From Magnaporthiopsis rhizophila (lineage: Eukaryota > Ascomycota > Sordariomycetes > Magnaporthales > Magnaporthaceae), in NCBI GenBank assembly GCA_003049465.1, contig PYSS01000084.1:1-64000 (forward strand): a stretch of DNA of 64,000 bases, read 5' to 3'. The notes under the pieces were generated by a model. That model did not search any database. It had not been told where the DNA came from and saw only the letters and a list, made by a program, of their open reading frames with translations. Below, piece after piece: positions 20,459-29,863 of this stretch. The translations under genes and the position numbers were made by a program. Within the stretch, counting starts at the first letter, position 1. The number at the start of each line of letters is the position of its first letter.

Positions 20459-21293
20459 GGCTGGCTGGCTCCAGCGTTCTCTTTCTCTATTCTTTTTTTT
20501 TTTTTTTACTTTTTTTCTATGTATGGCGGGATGATGATTCGGCTTGCCCACACTCACATACGGCTTGGATTTGGATGTTGCACATTAGCGTTCTTTCGGG
20601 TAGCTGCCCCAGTATATTTTGTTCCCCTTTGTCATTATTGATACCATAGCGACTGCTTTTCACTCTTTTGGACTACTTTGTCAGCCCTACCGATTACTAT
20701 TCTAGCTGCGTCAACATGGCCAACATCCCAATATGGATCTTTGCATGCACCGACATTTCGATAGCCGCTCGCGTCCCGAGACGGGATTCGGGCTACGTGC
20801 CCGCTCCCGAGGCGAATGTGAAGGCGAAGGTAAGCGGGTGTATTTGAAGACCGAGAATGCGAGGATAGGTTCTTAGACTATATTAATAAGCCCAGAATCG
20901 GCACTACGCATCGACCCCGTCTGGTCAGCCCGGAGGCGACTGCTTATCCCCGAGGAACCCGCAGCCAACGGAGTCACGAAGAAGACCGTCGACGCCGACC
21001 GGGGGCTCGCGATGATGGATAATGGCTCCGTTTCCTAAATCCGCAGCAGCTTGCAAGAACCATGGAAGCTTGTTTAGCATATAAAACTCCAGCTATCGGT
21101 CGCCGTCCCGATGGCGAAAATTGTGTGGTGGCACTACATTTCCCCGGACAAGCATACTTCGAGCTAGACTAGCACCGCTGCCCCCCGGAGCGTTGCATCC
21201 AAGCCCACTTCCGATTCAAGCCCTGGACTTTCCCAAAAATAATAGGCTTCATATATAAACTCTCCAAGCACAGCCTCAAACACCTTGCTCGCC
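20459..21293. other. Intergenic region before the NmrA-like gene, with TATA-like sites
   Basis: No gene is supported. TATA-like sequences occur at 21080-21086 (TATAAAA) and at 21251-21259 (ATATATAAA, 35 bp before the ATG); either could belong to the NmrA-like gene. A short ATG frame at 20716 (43 codons) with a GTAAGC at its end was considered and not accepted as a gene. Confidence 0.5.
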
Positions 21294-22259
21294 ATGGCGC
21301 CACCAAAGCTCATCGTGTTTGGCCCCACCGGCGCCATCGCCAGCGTCGCGGCCGTAACCGCCCGCCAGCTCGGCGCCCACGTCGTGCTGGCCATGCGCGA
21401 CACCTCCAAGCCCATTCCGGGCCTGTCCGCGGAGCTAGAGGAACAAGGCGGCTTCGAGCGCGTGCGCGCCGACCTTGGCGACCCAGAGTCCGTGGCGGCA
21501 GCAGTGGCCAAGACGGGTGCCAAGCGGGCGCTGTTCTACGTCTTGATGGGCAGCAAGGACGGCATGGCGTCGACGGTGCGGGCGCTCAAGGACTCGGGCG
21601 TCGAGTTCCCCATCCTGATCAGCAGCGTCACGGTGCACAAGCGCGGCGCGTTGTCCATGGCCGACCTGGCGGCGCAGGAGGACGACGCCATCGCGCGCAT
21701 GCACGCCGCCGTCGAGGTTTCGCTAGCTCAAGTTTATGGGCCCGGAGGCTACGTGGCGCTGCGTCCGGGCTCCTTTGCCAGCAACTCGTTCCTCTGGCTG
21801 GGCGGGGGCGCGCTGAAGACGGGCCGCGTGACGCTCAACTTCCCCGAGCGCCGGCACGACTGGATCGTGCCCGAGGACATTGGGCGCGTGGCGGCGCACG
21901 TCGCGCTGCGCGCTGGCGGGGCGGCCGAGGTCGTGGCCGAGTCCGGCGGCGAGGGCATCCTGCTGATGGGCCCCCAGCTGCTGTCGGCGCGCGACGGCAC
22001 CCGGGTCATCGCGAGGGTGGCCGGGTTCGGGGAGGTCGAGATCGACGAGATTGTGGACGAGGACGCCGCGGTGCGGCACATGGTCGAGAAGCAAGGGCTC
22101 CCTCGGTCCATTGCCGTGACGCTGGCCAGGAACGCCGGCGGGTACGCCCTGACGGAAGAGAACACAACGGCCGGGCCGGCGAATATTCTCAAGTTCGGCG
22201 ACGGCAAGATTACCAGCCTGGAGGAGTGGGCTGCAGCACACAAGGACGCGTTTAACTAA
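21294..22259 (+). CDS. NmrA-like NAD(P)-binding Rossmann protein
   Basis: A single-exon protein of 321 residues starting at GCCATGGCGCC. The N-terminus is a Rossmann strand and loop, LIVFGPTGAIASVAAVTARQLGA; the loop has GxxG but lacks the third Gly of the classic motif. Acidic second strand and DLGDPESV follow, then a LRPGSFASNSF strand, and the C-terminal half has DWIVPEDIGRVAAHV, a typical NmrA/isoflavone-reductase-like segment. Members bind NAD(P) and act either as redox sensors for nitrogen regulation (NmrA) or as small-molecule reductases; the sequence does not tell which. It lies between the receptor and the NACHT gene on the same strand, with no sign of a cluster. Confidence 0.88.
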   Translation: MAPPKLIVFGPTGAIASVAAVTARQLGAHVVLAMRDTSKPIPGLSAELEEQGGFERVRADLGDPESVAAAVAKTGAKRALFYVLMGSKDGMASTVRALKDSGVEFPILISSVTVHKRGALSMADLAAQEDDAIARMHAAVEVSLAQVYGPGGYVALRPGSFASNSFLWLGGGALKTGRVTLNFPERRHDWIVPEDIGRVAAHVALRAGGAAEVVAESGGEGILLMGPQLLSARDGTRVIARVAGFGEVEIDEIVDEDAAVRHMVEKQGLPRSIAVTLARNAGGYALTEENTTAGPANILKFGDGKITSLEEWAAAHKDAFN

Positions 22260-22559
22260 GTAGGTATTAATGGATAGTTGATCTCCCCTCAGCATCAGCT
22301 GCGTCTCGGAGACCCCTCCATTTCCAGGTGCTATGGTGTGAAGACAGCCGCGTCCAATGGCAAGGCGCAACACACGTGTGTGGCTGTCGTCAAATCCTGG
22401 CCAGCCGCACCTGATCTTGCCCCTCTTTTGCTACGCGCCCTCCCCTCGCTTTTCCAATCTTTCCCACGATAATCTGCTCCAAGGTGACCAGCCCAGATTA
22501 CAAAAATTGTCCCCGGCAGACCACAACCCACTCTTCACATCCGCGCATCCAAATCCGCC

Positions 22560-25500
22560 ATGGAAGCCCTTGCTGCTTTCGGGCTTGCGGCAAACATTGC
22601 CCAGTTCGCCGAGCTTGGCTACAAAACAGCTAAAACCATTCTCGAGGTGTACCGCAGCACGGACGGGGTCACGGCTGAGAATGCCGACTTTGAGGATGCG
22701 GCCAGCCATCTCAAAACCATAAGCGCTCAGCTCAAGAACAATCGCAAGGTCAAAAGCAATCCTGGGATCGAGCGCCTGCTTAAGAAGTCTATCGACGCAT
22801 GTGAAGACCTCCTCAAGGAGCTCGACAGCCTCAAGTTTGATGGTGGCTCGGTCTATGTCGGCGAGCGCCTCGCAAAACTCATGGTCGCCATGTGGGCCAT
22901 CAGGCGGAAGCGCAAGGTCGGAGCTCTCGTCTTGCGCGTCGCCGAAATTCAGCAACGAATTCTCCCCGGTATACAGAGTCTGATCCTCGAGCAGGGAAGC
23001 GAAGTGGTGGAGTCGCTTCATGTGCTCAACGACGGGGTGAAAAAGTCGCAAGAGTGGCACAAGACACACGCAAAGATACTTGATGAGAAGATCCAAGGGC
23101 TGGAGAAGCAACTGGCAGCCCGTGCATCATGGCAACAGTCTCAGGATGCGGTGAAGGACTTCACCCGCGGTTTTGTCGACTTTGTCGACCAATGGCGGAA
23201 TCACAGCACCATCTCGACAATCCTTAGGAGTTTGCATTTCGAGCAACTAAGAGAACGCCAAAGCGAGATCCCGCAGGCGCACAAAAACACCTTCCAGTGG
23301 ATGTTCGACGATCAGGGAGGGGCAGAGTTCAGAAACTGGCTGGGTGGCGCCTCCAACGGACTCTTCTGGATCACTGGCAAAGCCGGTTCTGGAAAGTCGA
23401 CGCTGATGAAGTTCCTTCTCGAGCGCCCCCAGACCAAGGAGCTTTTGGCGCAGTGGACAACCCCTAGTGGCCAACAACCGCTGCTTCTTGTGAGCCACTT
23501 TTTTTGGTCCCAAGGAGGCAAGCTCCAGAGAACCCAGGAGGGGCTGTTGAGGACGATACTCTTCCAGATCCTCCTCGCGCACCCCGAGCTCGTCAAAACA
23601 GTCTGTCCCGAGCGCTTTTCGTCCTATCAAGCTCTGGACTCCTGGACTGCCAATCAGCTGAAGGACCTGTTCGACCGACTTGCAAGCATCGAGAAGTTGC
23701 CTGCGCGGATATTCATCTTTGTCGACGGTCTCGACGAGTACGAAGGCGACCCCGCCGAGATAATCGAGACTGTCCGAAAGATAGCTTCTTGCACGGGTAT
23801 CAAGGTCTGTTGCTCGAGTAGACCTTGGCGCGAGTTCGAAGAGGCTTTCGCATCAGCGGCAGGCCGAATCCAGATCCACCATCTCACCGAAAATGATATA
23901 CGACAGTACGTCCATGATTGCTTCGAAATGGATAACAAGTACGAAAAGCTCCGCGCGCAAAACCCACTCGAAGCAGCGGACCTGGTTAAGGCGGTAACCT
24001 CACGCGCCGAGGGCGTATTCTTCTGGGTTTTCCTCGTCGTCAAGTCCCTCTTGAGGGGGTTGGAGCACGATGACAACATCGGGACCATGCGCCGGAGACT
24101 TGACGAGCTTCCAAGCGATCTGAACGAATTCTTCGAGAAGATGCTCCAGTCAATCGAAAACGTGTACAAGGAAGAGGCAGCTCTTATCCTGCGATGTCTT
24201 CTCCTTGCCGACTCTGCGCTACCCGTTGCCTTGTTCGTAGCCATGGACAACTGCGAAGGGCTCTTCGCGCACCTGAAACGACATGATTTCTTCGGCGAGG
24301 GTCCAGACCAGCATGGTTCACAATCCAGCTGGATTAGACTGAAGCGCAGGCCGGTAGCTCGGCCCGACGGAGGTCTGTATGACATGCTTAGGGATGCGGA
24401 GGGTTATTGCGAACCGGTGGGCCCATGGAGGGGCTACCATGACGAGGCGCTATCGTCGGCGAGCCAGAGAATCCAGCATCGATGCCGCGACTTAGTCCAA
24501 GTTTTTGACTCCTCGGAAGCTGTCGAAGCCTGGCGTCCTCGGGTGGGCTTCATCCATCGCACCGTGGTCGACTTCCTGAGCGCACAAAACGTGCGCATGT
24601 TGCTTTCAACCTCGCACCGGCCGGGGTACTTCGAGTTTGTCTTGGCGCGCTCATATCTTCAGTGTGCCATGGACCTGTGCGTGTTCTCAGCGCAAATCTT
24701 CTACCATTGCGTCCGATGGGTTCTGTGGCTTGCTGCGAACGACGCATCGGAAAGGGCCATTTTCACTCTATTCAAGCTTGATCACTTCATCATCAATCTC
24801 AGCGGTCGCGCTCGGGACGCGATTGCAACCGGTGACAAATTTATGACCTTGGAGTCCCGGCAGGAAGCGGTATCAGCCTCGCTGCGGAGACTTCCTATCG
24901 CCCCGGGGATACCTATACTCTCAACAATGGTCCCACGTCTTGGACTCACCAAAATTTTGCACCTGACTCCGCATAATCTTGGTGGCACCCAACGGGCAGA
25001 CTACACAACCTGGCTCAACGTGTTCTACCAGGCACTTCAGCCTGCCGTCAGGTTAACAGTGCTTGATGACGACCAGTTCGCTGGTCCCAATATAATCTCT
25101 CTCGACGCGCTCGGATATCTCATAGAGAGGGCAAAAGCCGCACTGGGGCCAGACGATACCCTAGCTCTATTTCATACCGACCTGAGCATCGAGCGCGGTC
25201 TATTCGGCCTTAATGGCCACGAGGTGCCACTTCACAGGCTCGTCGCGAAGATATGGACCTCTTTGTCGGCGGATTCGGCCGGGTGGGGTGTAGACAAAGC
25301 CCCTGGCAGCACGCTTTGGAGGTGCTTTCTTGAGTCACTTCAAAGCTCTCGAGCCCCGGAAAATGCGTTTGAGGTTTGCAAACTGCTCCTGGAGTGTCAG
25401 TTGGGATCGAGAGAGGCGGGTTTAAGGGTGGAACAATTCCGTTCTAGGTCAGGCAAGAGACATGATAACATGCATGCGACGGAAGTGTATTTTCGGCGCA

Positions 25501-25652
25501 TATTTGGGGATCGTCGTGCGTCGCGGTTACGACTCCTTCTCGAGGAACAAAAGACTATGTTTGCCTGGCCGCGGCGGACGTGGGAGGGGGTAGATCTTGT
25601 GTTTGACGTGGAGATGGAGTGTTGGAGATCCGTACGCCACCTGAGGGGATGA
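22560..25652 (+). CDS. NACHT STAND protein (fungal NLR-like) with HeLo-like N-terminus
   Basis: A single-exon 1030-residue protein. Residues 1-about 165 are helical and begin MEALAAFGLAANIAQFAELG, like the fungal STAND N-terminal domain (HeLo-like family). A linker follows to about 255. The NTPase has Walker A GKAGSGKST at 273-281, Walker B IFIFVDGLDEYEG at 384-396 (Asp 389, then Asp 392 and Glu 393), and a sensor-like CSSRPW. Helical NACHT-associated segments follow, including the conserved FIHRTVVDFL at about 663-672, seen in proteins with the DUF7791-type region. No WD40, ankyrin or TPR repeats are visible, so the C-terminal sensor is unassigned. Family members are linked to heterokaryon incompatibility and innate-like recognition. 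The gene is the last one before the transposon-filled AT-rich block. Confidence 0.93.
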   Translation: MEALAAFGLAANIAQFAELGYKTAKTILEVYRSTDGVTAENADFEDAASHLKTISAQLKNNRKVKSNPGIERLLKKSIDACEDLLKELDSLKFDGGSVYVGERLAKLMVAMWAIRRKRKVGALVLRVAEIQQRILPGIQSLILEQGSEVVESLHVLNDGVKKSQEWHKTHAKILDEKIQGLEKQLAARASWQQSQDAVKDFTRGFVDFVDQWRNHSTISTILRSLHFEQLRERQSEIPQAHKNTFQWMFDDQGGAEFRNWLGGASNGLFWITGKAGSGKSTLMKFLLERPQTKELLAQWTTPSGQQPLLLVSHFFWSQGGKLQRTQEGLLRTILFQILLAHPELVKTVCPERFSSYQALDSWTANQLKDLFDRLASIEKLPARIFIFVDGLDEYEGDPAEIIETVRKIASCTGIKVCCSSRPWREFEEAFASAAGRIQIHHLTENDIRQYVHDCFEMDNKYEKLRAQNPLEAADLVKAVTSRAEGVFFWVFLVVKSLLRGLEHDDNIGTMRRRLDELPSDLNEFFEKMLQSIENVYKEEAALILRCLLLADSALPVALFVAMDNCEGLFAHLKRHDFFGEGPDQHGSQSSWIRLKRRPVARPDGGLYDMLRDAEGYCEPVGPWRGYHDEALSSASQRIQHRCRDLVQVFDSSEAVEAWRPRVGFIHRTVVDFLSAQNVRMLLSTSHRPGYFEFVLARSYLQCAMDLCVFSAQIFYHCVRWVLWLAANDASERAIFTLFKLDHFIINLSGRARDAIATGDKFMTLESRQEAVSASLRRLPIAPGIPILSTMVPRLGLTKILHLTPHNLGGTQRADYTTWLNVFYQALQPAVRLTVLDDDQFAGPNIISLDALGYLIERAKAALGPDDTLALFHTDLSIERGLFGLNGHEVPLHRLVAKIWTSLSADSAGWGVDKAPGSTLWRCFLESLQSSRAPENAFEVCKLLLECQLGSREAGLRVEQFRSRSGKRHDNMHATEVYFRRIFGDRRASRLRLLLEEQKTMFAWPRRTWEGVDLVFDVEMECWRSVRHLRG

Positions 25653-26637
25653 TGTATAAACATTGGGAAGCACGGAAGTTGGAGTGGGCGTTTCCAAGAG
25701 AAAAGGCGTAATCAGTTAGCTGAGGGGCATTTATTCGTGCCATTTGGATGGAATCCTCTTTTTTCCTTTTCTTTTTTTTTCTTTTTGCGCCAATAACTCC
25801 CTTTATGACAGTGGCAACCAAAGCAGTGCAGTGATAGGCTGTAGAGATAGTAGTAACTGGAGTGATCATGATAGCATATTTGGACGCAAGATAGTGCCAT
25901 GGGGCCCCTAGGGGACAACGGCGTCGCTGCCATTGCCATCACTTGATTACTAGGCAAGCGACGGAGGCGCCGGTCTCAGTACCACCGGAGCAGCCAGCCA
26001 GAACGGTGGCCGGCCCGTCTGCGGTGCCACAGCCAACAGCATCAACCCCTACTATGGGCATCAGATCCACCCACATGGCCTTTTCGTCTGTGTACCACAA
26101 AAGCAACTGGCCTTGGGACTATGGCCGTCTTCGGCCCGACATCTACGGCCAGTCACACTGATTATACCCGAACCATCCAGTCCTCCTTCTGTCCTAATTT
26201 CTTCAGGTCAAGTAATTAGGAGACCTTTTCGTGGCTCAGAGGTAGGAATACGCTGACGGCTAGGTCTGTGCACGATGGCATCAAGGCTCTGCTGCTAATT
26301 AATTACAAGGAGGTTTTAAAGCTTTATGAATTATAGTAAACCACAATTTAATACAATGCCCCGTTAGCTTTCTAATTATAAGTAGCGGCCGCTTCTAAAC
26401 CGCACCGAAGGCCAAGCGTGGCGTATAATAATTGAATCTGCCTTGTTTAAAACGATACTTCTTGTGGATTTAACGCTATACTCACCAAGCTACAACTGTT
26501 AGGCAGCCGTTTGCCCAGATGTACAACTATATCAATAAGCAGCTAATGGAAATAGTATCTAAAAGAAAGTCTTTGTCCGGAACAGAGAGTTGGACGGGCG
26601 GGACTATAAAAGACTTTTAAAGGGACTATTATTTTAA
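25653..26637. other. Transition region at the edge of the AT-rich block
   Basis: The first part is the NACHT gene 3' region with T-rich runs (25760-25785). Base composition falls from about 26,250 on, where the sequence becomes stop-rich and unreadable in all frames. An open frame at 25943-26161 + has no recognisable domain. No gene or known repeat is supported. Confidence 0.5.
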
Positions 26638-26639
26638 TA

Positions 26640-27458
26640 AGTCAGTGCACCCCCTCCCGGCCACCCCCACTTCCGGCCACTTGGATCCCCATACAAATCC
26701 ACGCAAATTCACGGTTTTAAAAGTGGTATAACAAATCGGGGAAAAATCTTGTGAGTATAAAATAAGCAGTTTTATAAAATTTAAAAGCTAAATTTAATAT
26801 AAAAAATAAGCACGTTTACTAAATATATATATTATATATAATAAATATGCATTAAAAAAGAGATAGGTAAAATGTTAGTATTTGCTAATAAAATATATAA
26901 AAATTATAACAGTCAAAAAAAAGCTAATAACTCCCCAACCACAAAAGCAACAAAAACAAAATAACCTGTTTTATATTTATAAAATTTGCGATTTTTAAAT
27001 AATATGAACTATTATTATATATATTACGTAATTCCGTATATATAAGCTTAATGCACAATATAAAACACAGTGTATTATAAATTATTAAATAAAAAATAAA
27101 ATAAAATAATTATTAATATAAGGTTTTAAAGGTTATATAAGATTTTATATTACTAATATATTACAAATACTATTATATAAATTAACCTTTTATTTATGAA
27201 ATTATTTATGATTTTACCTTATATATAATTTGTATGTATTTTTTATTTTTATCTTTTATTATATATAATTTATATATTTAGTAGAAGTGCTTATTTTATG
27301 TCAAATTTAGCTTTTAAATTTTATAAAACTGCTTATTTTATACTCACAAGATTTTTCCCCGATTTGTTATACCGCTTTTAAAACCATGAATTTGCGTGGA
27401 TTTGTATGGGGATCCAAGTGGCCGGAAGTGGGGGTGGCCGGAAGGGGGTGCACTGACT
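26640..27458. mobile_element. MITE with about 210-bp terminal inverted repeats and TA target duplication
   Basis: The left end AGTCAGTGCACCCCC at 26640 is mirrored by GGGGGTGCACTGACT ending at 27458, with TA on both sides (26638-26639 and 27459-27460). The inverted match runs about 210 bp (26640-26850 against 27245-27458) at roughly 95 percent identity by eye. The interior is AT-rich with no open frame. TA duplication and AGTC-type ends fit a non-autonomous Tc1/mariner, probably Fot1/pogo-like, element. Confidence 0.88.
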
Positions 27459-27460
27459 TA

Positions 27461-28005
27461 GTGGTTTGGCCTCAGTCGAGAAAGGATTTAAGGACTTACG
27501 CATCCCCTGGACAAGTGTTCTAGGCAGCGTTGTGAAACTTGCGTTTAAGCACCCAGAAGGCTCAGCAGAAAGGCCTGGTTGGAGTTGTTGCAGTGTTTGC
27601 AGAATTTTGTTAATGACTTGTCTTCAAACACGGTCATGATGTTTTTGTGGGGAAGAAACATCTCACCCAAGCTCTTCCCCGGTATCAGAACATTCAACGA
27701 TATTAGCAAGCCTCAGCTATGGCTCAAAAGTTAAAACGACCGTAATTAGCTGCAACCTTCAAGCCCATTCGGAGATCAGGCAGCCGCGACACAAGCAGCT
27801 GAAGCAGAAAATCCTTGGAGAGACGGCCTGGCTTTGACACTTGCCGATGCTAGATCGACACGGCAAATAAAACCGTATCTTGGCAGCTACTAACAGTAAA
27901 ATATTTACAAAGCAGCCCCAGACCTTTATAAGCATGGGCGTGACAGCGTATCCCACACAAGTATTACAGCATTGACCTCATGTTTCGTGGAAAAGGTGGG
28001 GGGGG
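27461..28005. other. Moderate-GC stretch without recognised content
   Basis: Between the MITE and an ambiguous base. Its composition is near normal, unlike the repeats on either side, but no gene, RNA or repeat was recognised. The end runs into a poly-G tract before the N. Confidence 0.4.
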
Positions 28006-28006
28006 N
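28006..28006. other. Ambiguous base (N) after a poly-G run
   Basis: A single N follows GGGGGGGG and is immediately followed by a partial repeat copy, so it may mark an unresolved contig join rather than one unread base. Confidence 0.7.
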
Positions 28007-28264
28007 AAAATAACCTGTTTTATATTTACAGAATTTGCGATTTTTAAATAATATGAACTATTATTATGTATATTACGTAATTCAGTATATGTAAGCTTAA
28101 TGCACAGTATAAAACACAGTGTATTATACATTATTAAATAAAAAATTAAATAAAATAATTATTAATATAAGGTTTTAAAAGTTATATAAGATTTTATATT
28201 ACTAATATATTATAAATACTATTATATATATTAATCTTTTATTTATGAAATTATTTATGATTTT
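28007..28264 (+). repeat. Partial second copy of the MITE interior
   Basis: Aligns by eye over its full length to 26958-27215 in the same orientation, differing by scattered transitions. It begins right after the N and is cut at the right by the inverted-repeat element that starts at 28263. The missing right part of this copy is not found where the inserted element ends. Confidence 0.85.
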
Positions 28265-29863
28265 GGCAGAAAAGGTTTTCTCCTGTTCAGTCGGCTCGGA
28301 GATCTCCAAAAGGGGTGAATAACAATCTTTATAATCTGGGAAAATCCTATTATTATGCATAAAAAGGAAGGAATTTATTTGTCTAAAGAAGGGCAAAGGA
28401 CTGCCCTTTTATCTGCGCGAAAGCAATCGCCCAAAAGGCGATCTGTTACAACCACAGCTGGCAGGGGACAGAAGGGCTGGGGCTAACCCCCAGCAGTTCG
28501 CCTTTACCCCGCAATCGGAATGGCCAAAGGCCACGAAACTAAAGCCAGGGTAGAAGGGGAGTCACGTGACAAAACGGTTAGCTAAGCAAAGCGTAATCTA
28601 TAATCTCACAACAGATCACAAATCAAGGCAATAATTTATAATCTCACAACGGATCACAAATCAGTTAATCTGTGGTCCAGGGACGGATCAAAAATTACAC
28701 GCAGAACTTTTACGGGTATATAAAGCAAAGGTTTCCTATTGTGTTAGATAGCTCTTAACTAAAGCTTCGGCATTAGTCAACCTAAGTTAGCTCCAAGGCA
28801 TCCCTTTGGGCAAACAATCGAGACCTTTGTTACTACCCCAGTTCCCAGCACAAGCGACCTTGTGAAGACCTACTGCTCAGCGCCTCTTCTAGCGTACCCT
28901 ACCCTAAGAGCAGAGAACCGTTTGTAACACGATCCGCCGCTTTAGCCGCACAGGCCGGTTGGCCTGTGCGGGATCCAAAAAGGCCCAAAAAATCCCTTTA
29001 TTCCGTCCTTTTTTTCGGATCGTACATGCACAGAATGCCTATTTCGATACCGGCAATTTTTTTTTTGTGCGCGGGTATTCCGGTATTTTATTTTCACGAT
29101 ATAATAGATTTATCCCGGAGATTATAAAAATTTCCGGAAGTTTTAACGGAGGGGTTTTTACAAAGGAAATGCCGGATCCGGTGATCCGATTTTTTGATGA
29201 AGGAAATAGCCGGATTTGGTGATCCGGAACGTTTATTTAAAAAAAAAAGAGCGGCTCTGGTGGGCCAATAACTGAGGCAAAAGGAAAATAAGCATTTTGG
29301 AAGGGCATTCCTGTGCTTTGGGAGTATTGGATTATTAAACGAAAAAATAATAGGAAAAAAATGGTGCAGGTACGGGTTTTTGCGCAGTAAAAAGCTATTT
29401 AGCAAATCGTTTTAATATAAAATAATATTAATAATTGTTTTTGTAATTTTAGGGATAAGGTTTGTGCTTATACAAAAGTATTTCGTTTGTTCTGTTTGTA
29501 ATCCGGTTAACCTGTACCGGTAAATTTTATTTATTAATCTGTCCTTTTTGTGCCTTATTTGTATGCGTGTCGGAATAGGCATTCTGTGCGCGTGCGATCC
29601 GGAAAAGAAGGATGGAATAAAAGAACCCTCTAGGCCCCTTTGCATCCTGCACGGGCCAACCGGCCTGTGCGGTTAAAGCGGCGGATCGCCCTTTGGGCGA
29701 TTGTTTTTGCGCAAATAAAAGGGCAGTCCTTTGCCCTTCCTTAGGCAAATAAATTTTTTTTCCTTGTACATAATAATAAAATTTCCGCAAATTATAAAAA
29801 TTATTATTTATCCTTTTTGGAAATTTCCGAGCCAACTGAACAGAAAAAACCCTTTTTTACCAA
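28263..29863. mobile_element. Element with 293-bp terminal inverted repeats, interrupted by a solo LTR
   Basis: The left terminal repeat is 28263-29046 (293 bp after removing the 491 bp of solo LTR plus duplicated target). The right one is 29571-29863 (293 bp), in inverted orientation. Ends read TTGGCAG and CTGCCAA-like (TTACCAA here). The 524-bp interior has no coding capacity. Total original length is about 1,110 bp. A second, truncated copy (interior plus one repeat) is at 44638-45583. Long inverted repeats and no ORF suggest a non-autonomous DNA transposon or foldback element. No target duplication could be recognised. Confidence 0.75.
28444..28929 (+). repeat. Solo LTR of the chromovirus family, target duplication CGATC
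   Basis: A 486-bp sequence starting TGTTACAACC and ending TTTGTAACA, flanked by perfect 5-bp CGATC duplications (28439-28443 and 28930-28934). It aligns with the LTRs of elements A and B at both ends but has its own middle. Removing it and one CGATC rejoins the terminal repeat of the host element, which reads GCGATCCGCC in the other copy. It is far less mutated than the A and B copies. Confidence 0.95.

Noticed and set aside
20716..20847. 43-codon ATG frame ending near a GTAAGC donor
   Set aside because: Could be a first exon, but no convincing second exon or family pattern was found downstream.
1..26200. tRNA, rRNA or other structured RNA genes
   Set aside because: No A-box/B-box pair with a cloverleaf or other recognisable RNA gene was found by eye on either strand.
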